Of a DNA stretch of 64,000 nt, positions 1 to 8,717 are shown in pieces. The position numbers were made by a program, and so were the translations under genes. The notes below the pieces were generated by a model. It made no database searches and was not told where the DNA came from. It saw only the letters and a program-made list of their open reading frames with translations. This DNA is from Marinifaba aquimaris (GTDB taxonomy: Bacteria > Pseudomonadota > Gammaproteobacteria > Enterobacterales > Alteromonadaceae): contig NZ_JABULX010000006.1 in the NCBI RefSeq assembly GCF_013328345.1, positions 1 to 64,000 on the forward strand, given 5' to 3'. Numbering within the stretch: position 1 is the first letter of the stretch; the number at the start of each line of letters is the position of its first letter.

Positions 1-42
1 GAGATAACGACAAGCTCTACTGACAGATAGCTTGGTTATGTT
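1..42 (-). CDS. IS3-family transposase OrfB, first codons only
   Basis: In the -1 frame relative to orfA, the sequence leaving the A7C slippery run reads N-I-T-K-L-S-V-S-R-A-C-R-Y-L and stays open to the edge. The S-V-x-R-A-C-R-x-L pattern is typical of the N-terminal region of IS3 OrfB, upstream of the DDE integrase core. Only about 14 codons are present, so whether the element is intact cannot be judged. Confidence 0.6.
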
Positions 43-425
43 TTTTTCTTCAATAACGCGTTGCGTTGCTTTTTTGTAATACGTACCCCGAAATCTTTAT
101 CAAGTACATCGACTATCGTTTCAAAGAATTGTGCTTTTATCTTGGTATCTTCTAACTCTTTTTCGAGGGCTTTGATTTTTTGCTCAGGTGTTAAGTCATT
201 GGGTTTAGACATAAGGGGGAGCTCATTCATATGATTGGGAGTACCTTTACTCCAATCTAGTTGACCATATCGGCGAAGCCAAGTTAAAACGGTTGAAGCA
301 CCTTGAATACCGTAGTGGTCTTGCGCTTGTTTGTAAGTACATTCGCCTTTTTCTACTTTATCAACGACGGATAATTTAAAGGCAAGTGAATAATCTTTTT
401 GTGTACGCTTGGTTATTGGTTTCAT
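36..425 (-). CDS. IS3-family transposase OrfA (helix-turn-helix protein)
   Basis: A 129-residue basic protein of the IS3 OrfA type. An N-terminal helix-turn-helix (roughly residues 10-60, with the AxxHYGIxGxSTVxxWxRRYG pattern) would bind the element ends. A leucine-rich coiled coil (roughly 75-115) follows and would mediate multimerisation. I chose the ATG at 425 because GGAGAAG sits just upstream; the open frame extends to a TTG at 437. The gene ends in a run of seven A followed by C and a stop. The -1 frame then continues as OrfB, so programmed frameshifting into an OrfAB fusion transposase is likely. Confidence 0.85.
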   Translation of the reverse strand: MKPITKRTQKDYSLAFKLSVVDKVEKGECTYKQAQDHYGIQGASTVLTWLRRYGQLDWSKGTPNHMNELPLMSKPNDLTPEQKIKALEKELEDTKIKAQFFETIVDVLDKDFGVRITKKQRNALLKKKT

Positions 426-486
426 TATCTTCTCCAAATTGAAGTTGGAAAAGTGTCAACCTTATTCAGGACGGGTCAAACTAAAT

Positions 487-514
487 AAAAAAGCCGCTAA
501 TAAGCGGCTTTTTT
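487..514 (-). terminator. Intrinsic terminator downstream of mlaA
   Basis: A perfect stem AAAAAAGCCGC / GCGGCTTTTTT with a TAATAA loop. It ends in T6 on either strand and lies 22 bp beyond the mlaA stop. It could also stop transcription leaving the insertion sequence. Confidence 0.85.
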
Positions 515-535
515 GTAGAATTTCAAACGTGATGG

Positions 536-1387
536 TTATTCTGTTTTTTCAACACTTTCCGCTTGGCTAGATTCGTCAACTGAGCTTTCATCAAACTCTT
601 CATCATCGAATTCGTCTTCAAAATCATCGAAGTCATCAAACCCTTCTTCCTCTTCTTGAGGAACATTTCCATCATAGACTTTAAATTCAGAGCGTTGAAA
701 ATGCGCTTCTTTGACAAAAATATATGAATCAAAACTATCTTCTAACAATTGCTCTTGATCCATAAGTTGGATACGACCTTCTAATGCTTTTACAGTGAAG
801 CGTCCAATACTGCCCCACATCGTCAAATCACTGAGCGGAAAGTACATGCCATCAACGACACTACCTGATAAATCTCGAACATCCGTTGGGCCCATAGCGG
901 GTACCATAAGGTAAGGTCCATTGCCGACACCATAAGACCCCAGTACTTCACCAAAGTCCTCCTGGTGCTCAGTAATCCCCATGGGCGTTGCGATATCAAA
1001 TAAACCAAACAAACCCAATGTAGAGTTGATCAAAAACCGCCCTGCACTAATGCCTGCATTGGCAAATTTTCCCTGCAGTGTGTTGTTAACAAATGCAGAA
1101 GGCTCATCAAGGTTATTTACAACATTTAGTAAACCTTTACGAGCAGGTGTTGGCATGTAATCACGATAAACAACAGCGGTTGGACGAAGTACATGTTTAT
1201 CCAGAACATTGTAGTTAAAGTCCCAAATAGCACGGTTTACACCTTCAAGGGGATCTCTTTCATCAGTGTAAGTAATATCATTGGTATCTTGCTCTGTTTG
1301 CTTTTCTGGAACAGTAGAACAAGCAGGAACCAGAATGCTCAGACTAAGAGCAAAGATTAAACGCCATGATTTAGTATTGGAAAGCAT
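536..1387 (-). CDS. mlaA: MlaA (VacJ) family outer-membrane lipoprotein
   Basis: 283 residues. A lipoprotein signal peptide ends in the lipobox L-V-P-A-C with the lipidated Cys at 23. The MlaA domain follows (about 45-235: D-P-L-E-G-V-N-R, P-S-A-F-V-N-N, N-S-T-L-G-L-F-G-L-F-D-I-A). In the Mla pathway MlaA sits in the outer membrane with a porin, removes phospholipid from the outer leaflet and passes it to periplasmic MlaC. The C-terminal tail from about 240 is extremely rich in Asp, Glu and Phe, unlike the short tail of E. coli MlaA. It lies after the ccm operon, separated by a hairpin, and has its own terminator. Confidence 0.93.
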   Translation of the reverse strand: MLSNTKSWRLIFALSLSILVPACSTVPEKQTEQDTNDITYTDERDPLEGVNRAIWDFNYNVLDKHVLRPTAVVYRDYMPTPARKGLLNVVNNLDEPSAFVNNTLQGKFANAGISAGRFLINSTLGLFGLFDIATPMGITEHQEDFGEVLGSYGVGNGPYLMVPAMGPTDVRDLSGSVVDGMYFPLSDLTMWGSIGRFTVKALEGRIQLMDQEQLLEDSFDSYIFVKEAHFQRSEFKVYDGNVPQEEEEGFDDFDDFEDEFDDEEFDESSVDESSQAESVEKTE

Positions 1388-1406
1388 ATTTTCTCTTCTT
1401 AAAATG

Positions 1407-1432
1407 CATAAGCAAGCGAATGCTTGCTTATG
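1407..1432 (-). terminator. Hairpin closing the ccm operon
   Basis: An 11-bp perfect inverted repeat, CATAAGCAAGC / GCTTGCTTATG, with a 4-nt loop lies between the ccmI stop and the mlaA start. On the minus strand it is followed by CATTTTAAG, a weak T tract, so termination may be partial. Confidence 0.55.
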
Positions 1433-1466
1433 TGTCCATGTTGTTTTGTACTGTCAGTTTAAACGT

Positions 1467-2732
1467 TTAAAACGTAACAACCAGTACTTCTTCTTTGTTG
1501 AAATTAAGTAGGTTTGAGTGCCACTCTTTCTCATCGCTGCCAAGCGCTACATTCTCATCATTAGACAATCTAACCGTGACTTGAACTTGAGTCAGCGCAG
1601 ATAAATTCATGTTAGCCATCATCGCATCATTGTCGGTTAAAATAACGTGTGCGGGTAGACCTGCTTGTTCAAGTGCAATCTTTTTAACTGCAAACGGTGG
1701 CCCGGCTTTACCTGGACGGGCAAAAACAAAAGCATAACTGAACCCTTTCGCTTGAGCTTGAAGGCCAGCCACATCAACTTTTACTTGAGGCAGTATTTCA
1801 GTGCTTTGTGATGAAGTAGCTTCTTGTATTTCAGCTAGCTCAGACTCTCCACCGTGCGCCATTTGACCTTGTTGCTGTAAAAGCTCTTCAACAGCTTGTC
1901 TGCGAGTATCCGCTTTGGGCAACTTGCGGTAGGCTTCATCGAGTAAGGCAATGCCCATTTTAGGATCGCCCATTTGCATTTCAATATAACCTAGCATTAA
2001 TAAGGCATCTAAATTATTAGGCTCTAGCTGGTATACACCTTTGAGTAACCATTTCGCCTTGGCGATATTATTTTCATCATGCGTTGCTAATAAAGCCTGA
2101 GCATAACTCATCATTGTCGAAGCTTTATTTGGCTCAAACTTAAGTGAGCGATCAAATGCGCCAATCGCCGCTTCATAATCACCTAAAGCTGAAGAAACAC
2201 GTCCCAGTAATAACCACCCTGTGGCATCTTCCGGTGTTTCAACTAATTTTGTTCTGAGTGCTAGGTAAAAATCCTTTAAATCTTGCTCAGTGATATCACT
2301 ACCATTGCCCATGACTATTTTGGTGCCTAGCTCTGAGGTTCTATCAACCACATCCAGCCATTGACTTACCTGATCAACTTTACCTTGCCAAATGTAAAAG
2401 CCAGCCGACGCGGCCACGAGCACAACAGGAACAAGCGCGAACCATTTATAGCTTTTTAGCTGGCCTTGTTGTGTAACCGATTGTTGCAATGCACTGGCTA
2501 ATTCGACCTTGAGTTCGGCTGTTGCTCGCTCAAACTCTTCTTGGTTAATTTTTTGGGATGCTAAGTCAGCTTCTAGTTCTTGCTGCTTGTCTTGATAAAT
2601 ACTTTGCTGTTCAGCTGATAAGCCTGTCTCTACCTGTGTTTGTTGATAACGGCGCATCTTCATTAATGGCACTGCAACAAATAGACAGGCAACCAATGAA
2701 AGCAAAGATAAAACTAAATATAACTCTGTCAT
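1467..2732 (-). CDS. ccmI: Cytochrome c maturation protein CcmI (TPR apocytochrome chaperone)
   Basis: 421 residues. Two N-terminal membrane helices (about 3-24 and 94-112) flank a cytoplasmic helical segment. A periplasmic TPR region follows (about 160-285: T-G-W-L-L-L-G-R, Y-E-A-A-I-G-A-F-D, A-L-L-M-L-G-Y) and then a C-terminal beta-rich domain. CcmI binds the C-terminal end of apocytochrome c and delivers it to the CcmF/CcmH haem lyase. It is the last gene of the ccm operon, 6 bp after ccmH. The size matches the fused CcmI type of gammaproteobacteria. Confidence 0.92.
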   Translation of the reverse strand: MTELYLVLSLLSLVACLFVAVPLMKMRRYQQTQVETGLSAEQQSIYQDKQQELEADLASQKINQEEFERATAELKVELASALQQSVTQQGQLKSYKWFALVPVVLVAASAGFYIWQGKVDQVSQWLDVVDRTSELGTKIVMGNGSDITEQDLKDFYLALRTKLVETPEDATGWLLLGRVSSALGDYEAAIGAFDRSLKFEPNKASTMMSYAQALLATHDENNIAKAKWLLKGVYQLEPNNLDALLMLGYIEMQMGDPKMGIALLDEAYRKLPKADTRRQAVEELLQQQGQMAHGGESELAEIQEATSSQSTEILPQVKVDVAGLQAQAKGFSYAFVFARPGKAGPPFAVKKIALEQAGLPAHVILTDNDAMMANMNLSALTQVQVTVRLSNDENVALGSDEKEWHSNLLNFNKEEVLVVTF

Positions 2733-2738
2733 GAATAA

Positions 2739-3254
2739 TTACTCTCTCGGCTCTTTGTTTGCCGACTGCTTACTAGCAAGAATTTGCTCTGCTTGCGCTA
2801 ATAAATCTGCATTTTGTTGAGGTCTATCCTCAGCAGCAGGTTTACTTTCGTTCACTTGCTTGCGCTTTATTAAACCGTAAGCTAAAGCAGAAACGAGTGA
2901 AATGGGTAAAAGCCACAACCAAATAGTTAACCAATTCATTGGCGGCTGGTAGTGAACAAAGTTGCCATATCGCTGGATCATATAATCGATGACATCTTGT
3001 TTACTTTTACCTTCCTGAACCAGTTGGTAAGTTTTATTTTTCAGATCCATTGCTACACCGGCATTGGAATCTGCAATATTTTGGTTTTGACATTTAGGAC
3101 AGCGAAGCTCTTTGGTTAATTGTAAAAACATGGCTTCTTTGTCTTTTGATTGAAACGGATAATGCTCAACAACCTCTTCAGCTGCCTGCTGCTGATTGGC
3201 ATTGGCAACAAATGAAGAAAAAGTCATAAACACGAACAACCAGATAAATTTCAT
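2739..3254 (-). CDS. ccmH: Cytochrome c maturation protein CcmH (thiol reductase)
   Basis: 171 residues. A signal peptide (cleavage near A-N-A, residue 19) is followed by the L-R-C-P-K-C-Q-N-Q motif with redox Cys52 and Cys55. A membrane helix lies at about 105-127, with a charged cytoplasmic tail after it. CcmH keeps apocytochrome c haem-binding cysteines reduced and works with CcmF and CcmI in haem ligation. The ATG overlaps the ccmG TGA (ATGA), which indicates translational coupling. Confidence 0.94.
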   Translation of the reverse strand: MKFIWLFVFMTFSSFVANANQQQAAEEVVEHYPFQSKDKEAMFLQLTKELRCPKCQNQNIADSNAGVAMDLKNKTYQLVQEGKSKQDVIDYMIQRYGNFVHYQPPMNWLTIWLWLLPISLVSALAYGLIKRKQVNESKPAAEDRPQQNADLLAQAEQILASKQSANKEPRE

Positions 3255-3838
3255 CAGTTCGCTCCTTTTGCTTGCTTGCTGAGTAAACCTTGATAGATAG
3301 GTGCTAATTCATCTTGCCAAATTCGAGGGTTGATATCCCCTCGTCTATGCCAAACAATTGTGCCATCAACATCAACAAGGAAATGTTCGGGTGCCCCAGT
3401 AATACCTAAATCTAATGATAAGTCGCGTTTAGCATCATAGATATTAAAAACAAACGGGTCACCGTATTGCCCCAGCATTTGAACAACTTCTTTTCTAGTT
3501 TGGTTTATATCGACATCACCAAAAACAGCGTCAGCCGCATTGTCGTAATACACACCAACAATACGCATACCTTGCACTTGTCTTAACTGAGTTAAAAAAG
3601 GTAGCTCAATGCGACAAGTCACGCACCAAACGCCCCATACGTTTACTAATGTGACTTGGCCTTTTACATCTGCTGCTGTGTACTCAATGCTGTCATCCAT
3701 TAAGTCTTTAAGCTTAAAGCTTGGAAATTGACGCTCTACTTGGACATTCTCGATATTCATAGGGTCAGAAAATAACCCCGAATAGAAAAAGCCACAGAAC
3801 ACCAAAAAGATGCCGGGAATTATCAGTTTAAATTTCAC
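3254..3838 (-). CDS. ccmG: Thiol:disulfide interchange protein CcmG/DsbE
   Basis: 194 residues. An N-terminal signal anchor (about 5-24) carries a periplasmic thioredoxin fold with the active site W-C-V-T-C (Cys72, Cys75) and cis-Pro in G-A-P-E. It supplies reductant, received from DsbD, to CcmH and apocytochrome c. The start is GTG at 3838, supported by AAGGAG seven bases upstream. It lies 14 bp after ccmF. Confidence 0.94.
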   Translation of the reverse strand: MKFKLIIPGIFLVFCGFFYSGLFSDPMNIENVQVERQFPSFKLKDLMDDSIEYTAADVKGQVTLVNVWGVWCVTCRIELPFLTQLRQVQGMRIVGVYYDNAADAVFGDVDINQTRKEVVQMLGQYGDPFVFNIYDAKRDLSLDLGITGAPEHFLVDVDGTIVWHRRGDINPRIWQDELAPIYQGLLSKQAKGAN

Positions 3839-3852
3839 CTAACACTCCTTGT

Positions 3853-5796
3853 TTAAGCTTGGCTAGTCGCTTTATCAGCGCTACTGCGCCACGATAAAAC
3901 ATGGCGGTAACGTCGATCTGCAATACAGAAAACAGCAGCAATACACATAAAGATAGAGCCTAACCAGATCCAACGAACATAGGGTTTAACATAAACCCTA
4001 ACGCCCCAATAATCGTCATCAATTTGCTCGCCTAGTGCAACATACAAATCACGCATTAAACCATCATCAATACCCGCTTCTGTCATCACTGATTTTTGTA
4101 CCGGGTAAAAACGCTTTTCAGCATGAAGCTCATAGGTTTTATCACCACCTTGTACCGTAAAATCAGCAAGATGTGATGAATAGTTAGGGCCTTGTACCTG
4201 CTCTATAGATTCAAACGTAAAAGTAAAACCGCTCAACTCGACTTGGTCACCAGCTTTCATCCGAACATCACGCTCAACACTACCAAACGTTGTCATAGCA
4301 ATACCAATGACCATCACGGCAAAACCTAAATGTCCAAATACCATTCCCCAATGAGACATAGGCAATTTAGCGATTTGTTTATTAGATTTAAGCTCAACAA
4401 ACGTCATTATAGCGACCCAAAGTGCCAAACCTACACCGACTAAAGTCCATGGGTTATCGATACTGTAGGTGAAATAGCAAAGTGCTAGCGTAAAGACAGT
4501 TGCCACTGCACCTAAAAGAATATCTTTTTTAACGCGTTGAATTTTGTCTTGCTTCCAACGAATTAACGGTGCGAAAGCAAGTATCAATGCAAATGGTATA
4601 TAAAGATAAGAGAAAAGCTTGTTAAAGAAAGGTTCGCCTATCGATATAGAACCCAAACCTAATTCTTTGTGAACAAGTGGTAATAAAGTACCTAAAAGCA
4701 CAACAGCTAGTGCGACGACAAGTAAGACGTTGTTGCAAAACAGTAACACTTCTCTTGAGAAAAGCTTATACCTGTGGCTACTGACAAGCGTATTGGCACG
4801 TAATGCGTATAAGGTTAGTGCACCACCAATCACAACAATCAAGTAACCTAAGATGAAAATACCTCGCTCTGGTTCACTCGCAAAGGCATGAACAGAAACT
4901 AAAATCCCCGAGCGTACCAAGAATGTACCCAGTAGACTCAGCGAGAAGGCAGAAATTGCAAGGAGTAAGGTCCAAGATTTAAAGGCATTGCGTTTTTCAG
5001 TTACGGCTAAAGAGTGAATCAATGCCGTACCTGCTAGCCATGGCATAAATGATGCGTTTTCAACTGGGTCCCAGAACCACCAGCCACCCCAGCCAAGTTC
5101 GTAGTATGCCCACCAACTACCAAGCGCGATACCTGCTGTTAAGAACCCCCAAGCGAGTAATGTCCAAGGTCGAGCCCATCTTGCCCAACTTGAATCCATA
5201 CGACCACTAATTAGGGCCGAAATCGCAAAAGCAAACGCGACTGAAAAACCAACGTAGCCCATATATAACATTGGCGGATGAATGATCAAGCCAAAATCTT
5301 GTAATAGCGGATTTAAGTCTCTGCCATCAATTGGAAAATAAGGCAAAGTTCTTTCAAACGGGTTCGAGGTAATCAATGTGAATAGTAAAAAGCCAATGGA
5401 AACAAAGCCAAGTACCGCGAGTACACGTGCCACATCGGATTTTTTCAATTTCCGGCTAAATAAGGCAACACCTGCTGTCCAAAGGGCTAAAATCCAAATC
5501 CACAATAATAAGGAGCCTTCATGCGCACCCCACACCGCAGATAAGCGATAATACCAAGGCAGCATAGAGTTGGAGTTTTTAGCAACGTAAACAACGGAAA
5601 AGTCATTGTGATAAAAAGCCCAACTCAAACAAAAAAGAGAAATACTGGCAAGGACAAAGTATCCCCATACCAGTGGTCTAGCGAGTGCAATCAGAGCTGG
5701 AATATTTTTCTGAGCTCCCCACATAGGGAAAATTGCGAGCGCCACCGTAAAAAACAGCGATAAAATCAGGGCGAAATGGCCTATTTCTGGCAACAT
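3853..5796 (-). CDS. ccmF: Haem lyase subunit CcmF
   Basis: 647 residues with about 15 membrane helices. The haem-handling WWD signature is at about residues 235-250 (W-G-G-W-W-F-W-D-P-V-E-N). A large periplasmic domain near the C terminus precedes the last helix. CcmF takes haem from holo-CcmE and, with CcmH and CcmI, attaches it to apocytochrome c. The length is normal for the family. Confidence 0.96.
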   Translation of the reverse strand: MLPEIGHFALILSLFFTVALAIFPMWGAQKNIPALIALARPLVWGYFVLASISLFCLSWAFYHNDFSVVYVAKNSNSMLPWYYRLSAVWGAHEGSLLLWIWILALWTAGVALFSRKLKKSDVARVLAVLGFVSIGFLLFTLITSNPFERTLPYFPIDGRDLNPLLQDFGLIIHPPMLYMGYVGFSVAFAFAISALISGRMDSSWARWARPWTLLAWGFLTAGIALGSWWAYYELGWGGWWFWDPVENASFMPWLAGTALIHSLAVTEKRNAFKSWTLLLAISAFSLSLLGTFLVRSGILVSVHAFASEPERGIFILGYLIVVIGGALTLYALRANTLVSSHRYKLFSREVLLFCNNVLLVVALAVVLLGTLLPLVHKELGLGSISIGEPFFNKLFSYLYIPFALILAFAPLIRWKQDKIQRVKKDILLGAVATVFTLALCYFTYSIDNPWTLVGVGLALWVAIMTFVELKSNKQIAKLPMSHWGMVFGHLGFAVMVIGIAMTTFGSVERDVRMKAGDQVELSGFTFTFESIEQVQGPNYSSHLADFTVQGGDKTYELHAEKRFYPVQKSVMTEAGIDDGLMRDLYVALGEQIDDDYWGVRVYVKPYVRWIWLGSIFMCIAAVFCIADRRYRHVLSWRSSADKATSQA

Positions 5797-5805
5797 AATA
5801 AAGTC

Positions 5806-6309
5806 CTAGTAACTCTTCTTTTGTTCTAGTGTTTCTAACTGCTCAGCTGTGTATTGAGGTTTTTCATGTTTAATCCCTTTCATTGCTTCAGCAATTTCAG
5901 GTGGCATATATTCCTCATCGTGTTTTGCTAATACTTCAAATGCTTCGACTTTATTAGGCGAACGCAAGTGACCTTGGGCCACAATACCTTGGCCTTCGCG
6001 AAATAGGTCAGGCAAGATACCATCAAAAGTTACATAAACGACATCGCCATTAGTCTGCAGGGCAAAGGTTACATTTAAGTCTTTTTCAGAGCGTACGACA
6101 GAGCCCTCTTTGACCATACCGCCAATACGCAGTCTTTGACCAATTTTGGGTTTAAGGCCAGTTTCTTTTTTACCGTGAAGGATTTCAGTTGGTGAGTAGA
6201 AAAAGTCAATGTTTTCGTCAAGTGCCGTTAAAATTAACGCTGCACCTGCAGCTAAACCTAAAAACAGCAAAGAAGCGATAAAAAGCCTTTGTTTGCGCCT
6301 TGGATTCAT
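5806..6309 (-). CDS. ccmE: Periplasmic haem chaperone CcmE
   Basis: 167 residues. One N-terminal anchor helix (about 8-29) is followed by an OB-fold domain with the covalent haem-binding His130 in the motif [12 protein letters not shown]. This is the canonical HxxxY-type CcmE. It accepts haem from the CcmABCD complex and carries it to CcmF. The ATG overlaps the ccmD stop (ATGA). Confidence 0.96.
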   Translation of the reverse strand: MNPRRKQRLFIASLLFLGLAAGAALILTALDENIDFFYSPTEILHGKKETGLKPKIGQRLRIGGMVKEGSVVRSEKDLNVTFALQTNGDVVYVTFDGILPDLFREGQGIVAQGHLRSPNKVEAFEVLAKHDEEYMPPEIAEAMKGIKHEKPQYTAEQLETLEQKKSY

Positions 6310-6515
6310 AGAGACATCTCCGAGTTATGCTGCTCTTTACGTAAACTCTCGATTTCCTGTTGTTGCAAAACCTCTTTGGTTAAGGCTTTACGTTGCGCCT
6401 TAGACCAACAGATCAATCCAACCAGTAAGGCCAAACACAAAAATACACCAGACCATACATAAGCCCCGTAAGTTCCCATAGCTATAAAATCAGCAAATGA
6501 TGCAAATTGTCCCAT
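6306..6515 (-). CDS. ccmD: Haem exporter accessory protein CcmD
   Basis: 69 residues with a single membrane helix (about 18-38). A basic, then strongly charged, cytoplasmic tail follows. It begins with the family pattern [15 protein letters not shown]. CcmD helps release holo-CcmE from the CcmABC complex. It overlaps ccmE by 4 bp and lies 10 bp after ccmC. Confidence 0.9.
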   Translation of the reverse strand: MGQFASFADFIAMGTYGAYVWSGVFLCLALLVGLICWSKAQRKALTKEVLQQQEIESLRKEQHNSEMSL

Positions 6516-6525
6516 AATCGCTCCC

Positions 6526-7269
6526 CTATTTTGCTGACTTCAGCAAAATTTGCTGAGCCCATTTTCGGTGACTATCGGCTTTTAACAACTCAGTTGAAAA
6601 ACGATAGCTAGTTAAAGCAGTGAAAAAAATGAAAAATGCGGTCAAATTGATAAGCAACGGCCATAACATATCGCCGGAAATAGATGGCGCGGCAAACTTA
6701 GTGATGGTTGCACCTTGATGTAAGGTATTCCACCACTCAACTGAGTAATGAATGATAGGTACATTGATAATACCTACTACGGCTAAAATACAAGCGGCTT
6801 TTGCGCCTGTTCGCTTATCATCGAAACTGTAAAACAAGGCAAAGACGCCTAGATACAGAAACAATAAAATGAGTTCTGAAGTCAGGCGAGCGTCCCACAC
6901 CCACCAAGCCCCCCACATGGGTTTACCCCAAATGGCTCCGGTTGCTAAGGCTAATGCCGTGAACACAGCACCAATAGGTGCTATCGCAACAACCGCCAGT
7001 TCGAGCATTCGCAACTGCCAAACTAATGCACAGAAACCAAGTATCCCCATTGTGGTATATGCTCCCATAGACCAAACTGCCGAGGGAACATGAAAATAAA
7101 TTAGTCGAAAAGAATCACCTTGCTGGTAATCAACGGGTGCATAAACTAAACCCCAAATTGAACCAACCAAAAAGAACAGGATGGCAATAGGCATAGTGTA
7201 ACGATAAATTTTTTCAGACAGGTCAAATGCAGCCTCAGGTTTGGCATACGGGTGTAAAAATTTAAACAT
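6526..7269 (-). CDS. ccmC: Haem exporter protein CcmC
   Basis: 247 residues with six membrane helices. The periplasmic WWD motif (W-G-A-W-W-V-W-D-A-R-L-T-S, about residues 122-134) and flanking His residues hold haem. CcmC is the part of the CcmABCD complex that loads haem onto CcmE. The length and spacing fit the family, and it lies 15 bp after ccmB. Confidence 0.95.
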   Translation of the reverse strand: MFKFLHPYAKPEAAFDLSEKIYRYTMPIAILFFLVGSIWGLVYAPVDYQQGDSFRLIYFHVPSAVWSMGAYTTMGILGFCALVWQLRMLELAVVAIAPIGAVFTALALATGAIWGKPMWGAWWVWDARLTSELILLFLYLGVFALFYSFDDKRTGAKAACILAVVGIINVPIIHYSVEWWNTLHQGATITKFAAPSISGDMLWPLLINLTAFFIFFTALTSYRFSTELLKADSHRKWAQQILLKSAK

Positions 7270-7284
7270 TGTTATTTATATCTA

Positions 7285-7959
7285 TTAACTTAAATTCAAT
7301 TTCAACGCCTGGGCCGTGGCAAAAGGCGCTAACGTTAATGTAATAATAGTTATACCACTTAACATCATAAATGGTGCATTGTAAGGCAAAGATTGACTTG
7401 CAGCGTCGATACATGCAGCGGCAAAAATCAATGCAGGAATTAAAAAAGGCAGTACCAACAAAGATAAAACACTACTGCCCTTGCGAGAAGATAACAGTAG
7501 CGCGCTGGCAATAGAGCCTAAGCTTGCAAGCAGAAGGCTGCCGCATATGAGCGTTTTCGCCAGTACCCACCATAAATCTAGAGGAAACTGGAAAAAAGGC
7601 ACTAACAGCCAAGTGACAATAACCAGTGGAATACCGTATAAACACCAAAAACTGACAATACGAGCAAAGACCGAAAGTACATTTGGGTAACCAGATAAAA
7701 ACACTTGTTCTAACCAGCCATTTTCAAAATCTTCGGAGAACATTCTCGGTAATGCCAACAAAAAAGATAAAATAACGGCTACCCAACCCACTGCTGGTGC
7801 AATCTTGCTTAACGTGCCTGGCTCAGGGCCAACAGATAAAGGGAATAAAATTAAAATAAGCGCAAAGAAAACAAGCGGTAAACCTAGCTCGTGCTTTTGA
7901 TTAACAGCTATTTGAAAGTCTCTTTGTAAGAATTGACGAAAGAATGAAAAATAACTCAT
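7285..7959 (-). CDS. ccmB: Haem exporter permease CcmB
   Basis: 224 residues with six membrane helices, the permease partner of the CcmA ATPase. The frame is open back to a TTG at 7998 inside ccmA. I prefer the ATG at 7959, because family members start shortly before the R-D-F segment and this leaves a 4-bp gap to the ccmA stop. The Shine-Dalgarno is weak, so translation probably depends on coupling to ccmA. Conserved segments include F-F-A-L, F-P-L-S-V-G-P-E and S-E-D-F-E-N-G-W-L-E-Q. Confidence 0.9.
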   Translation of the reverse strand: MSYFSFFRQFLQRDFQIAVNQKHELGLPLVFFALILILFPLSVGPEPGTLSKIAPAVGWVAVILSFLLALPRMFSEDFENGWLEQVFLSGYPNVLSVFARIVSFWCLYGIPLVIVTWLLVPFFQFPLDLWWVLAKTLICGSLLLASLGSIASALLLSSRKGSSVLSLLVLPFLIPALIFAAACIDAASQSLPYNAPFMMLSGITIITLTLAPFATAQALKLNLS

Positions 7960-7963
7960 GGTG

Positions 7964-8563
7964 TTAAAAGCGATATTCCAGATTAAAGTTGATATCAACC
8001 ATATCAGTTGGTAATGCCTGATGGCTTGTCACTAACACATGATTACCCGCTTTCTTATGCCTATCAAATAACGCATTGAGTACTTCAATACCTTTTTGAT
8101 CGATAGATGTGTAAGGTTCATCCAGAACCCAAAGCTTGGCTTTTGATACCCATAAACGAACTAAAGCGACTCGCCTTTTTTGACCCGCCGAAAGATAGCG
8201 AACAGGTACATGTCCTAAACCCGTTAACCCAACTTTACTGACCAATGTTTGGATATCGGCTTGCTGATTCGTTAAAGTTAGCCAATGCGCAATGTTTTGT
8301 TCGGCATTGAGCCATTCATTAACGCCCGGTTTATGGCCAATGTAGAGTACTTGACTGAGTTGTTCAGAGATAGGTTGGCCGTTAAGTGATACTAGACCAG
8401 ATTGAACTTGATGAAGGCCACAAACGCTTCTCAACAATGTCGTTTTACCGGCGCCATTCGGGCCGGTTAGATACATAAGTTGTCCTGCTTCAAGCTGAAA
8501 ACTTAAATCTTCAAATAAAACGCGATTATTTCTAATGCAGGTTAGCTGCTGAACCGATAACAA
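7964..8563 (-). CDS. ccmA: Haem exporter ATP-binding protein CcmA
   Basis: 199 residues, an ABC ATPase. Walker A G-P-N-G-A-G-K-T-T lies at about 34-42, the signature L-S-A-G-Q near 123, and Walker B followed by D-E-P-Y. ATP hydrolysis by CcmAB drives release of haem-loaded CcmE. It is the first gene of the ccm operon. The start appears to be TTG at 8563: alignment with other CcmA proteins fits, the nearby ATG at 8576 is out of frame, and no strong Shine-Dalgarno is visible. Confidence 0.92.
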   Translation of the reverse strand: MLSVQQLTCIRNNRVLFEDLSFQLEAGQLMYLTGPNGAGKTTLLRSVCGLHQVQSGLVSLNGQPISEQLSQVLYIGHKPGVNEWLNAEQNIAHWLTLTNQQADIQTLVSKVGLTGLGHVPVRYLSAGQKRRVALVRLWVSKAKLWVLDEPYTSIDQKGIEVLNALFDRHKKAGNHVLVTSHQALPTDMVDINFNLEYRF

Positions 8564-8650
8564 AGAACAAGCTCATGTTTGACATAATTTGTCGAATATT
8601 AACATATTAGCGATTGTGCAATATAGGATCAGATCAAATATTTAGCACTA

Positions 8651-8690
8651 AAATATAGCTAGTATCAGTAAAGCTATATTTATATCAGTA
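8651..8690 (+). promoter_or_regulatory. Inverted and direct repeats upstream of the fliK-like gene
   Basis: Between divergent ccmA and the fliK-like gene there is a perfect 10-bp inverted repeat, AAATATAGCT (8651-8660) and AGCTATATTT (8672-8681). It is interleaved with a direct repeat TATCAGTA at 8663 and 8683. It could be an operator or overlap the promoter. I could not match it to a known regulator. Confidence 0.35.
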
Positions 8691-8717
8691 GTAAAAGTTG
8701 TTTTACTCGGAGAAGGA

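Larger units (their letters stand above)
1..478 (-). mobile_element. IS3-family insertion sequence, partial (one terminus plus orfA)
   Basis: One end of an IS3-type element; the rest lies beyond the left edge. The terminus reads TGACCCGTCCTGAATAAGG on the minus strand and begins at about 478. OrfA and the first codons of OrfB follow it in the expected order. The target-site duplication and the other inverted repeat are outside the window. The element lies 8-9 bp from the terminator downstream of mlaA, so it landed in intergenic DNA and breaks no gene visible here. The exact terminus is inferred from the conserved-looking end, without comparison to a second copy. Confidence 0.8.
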
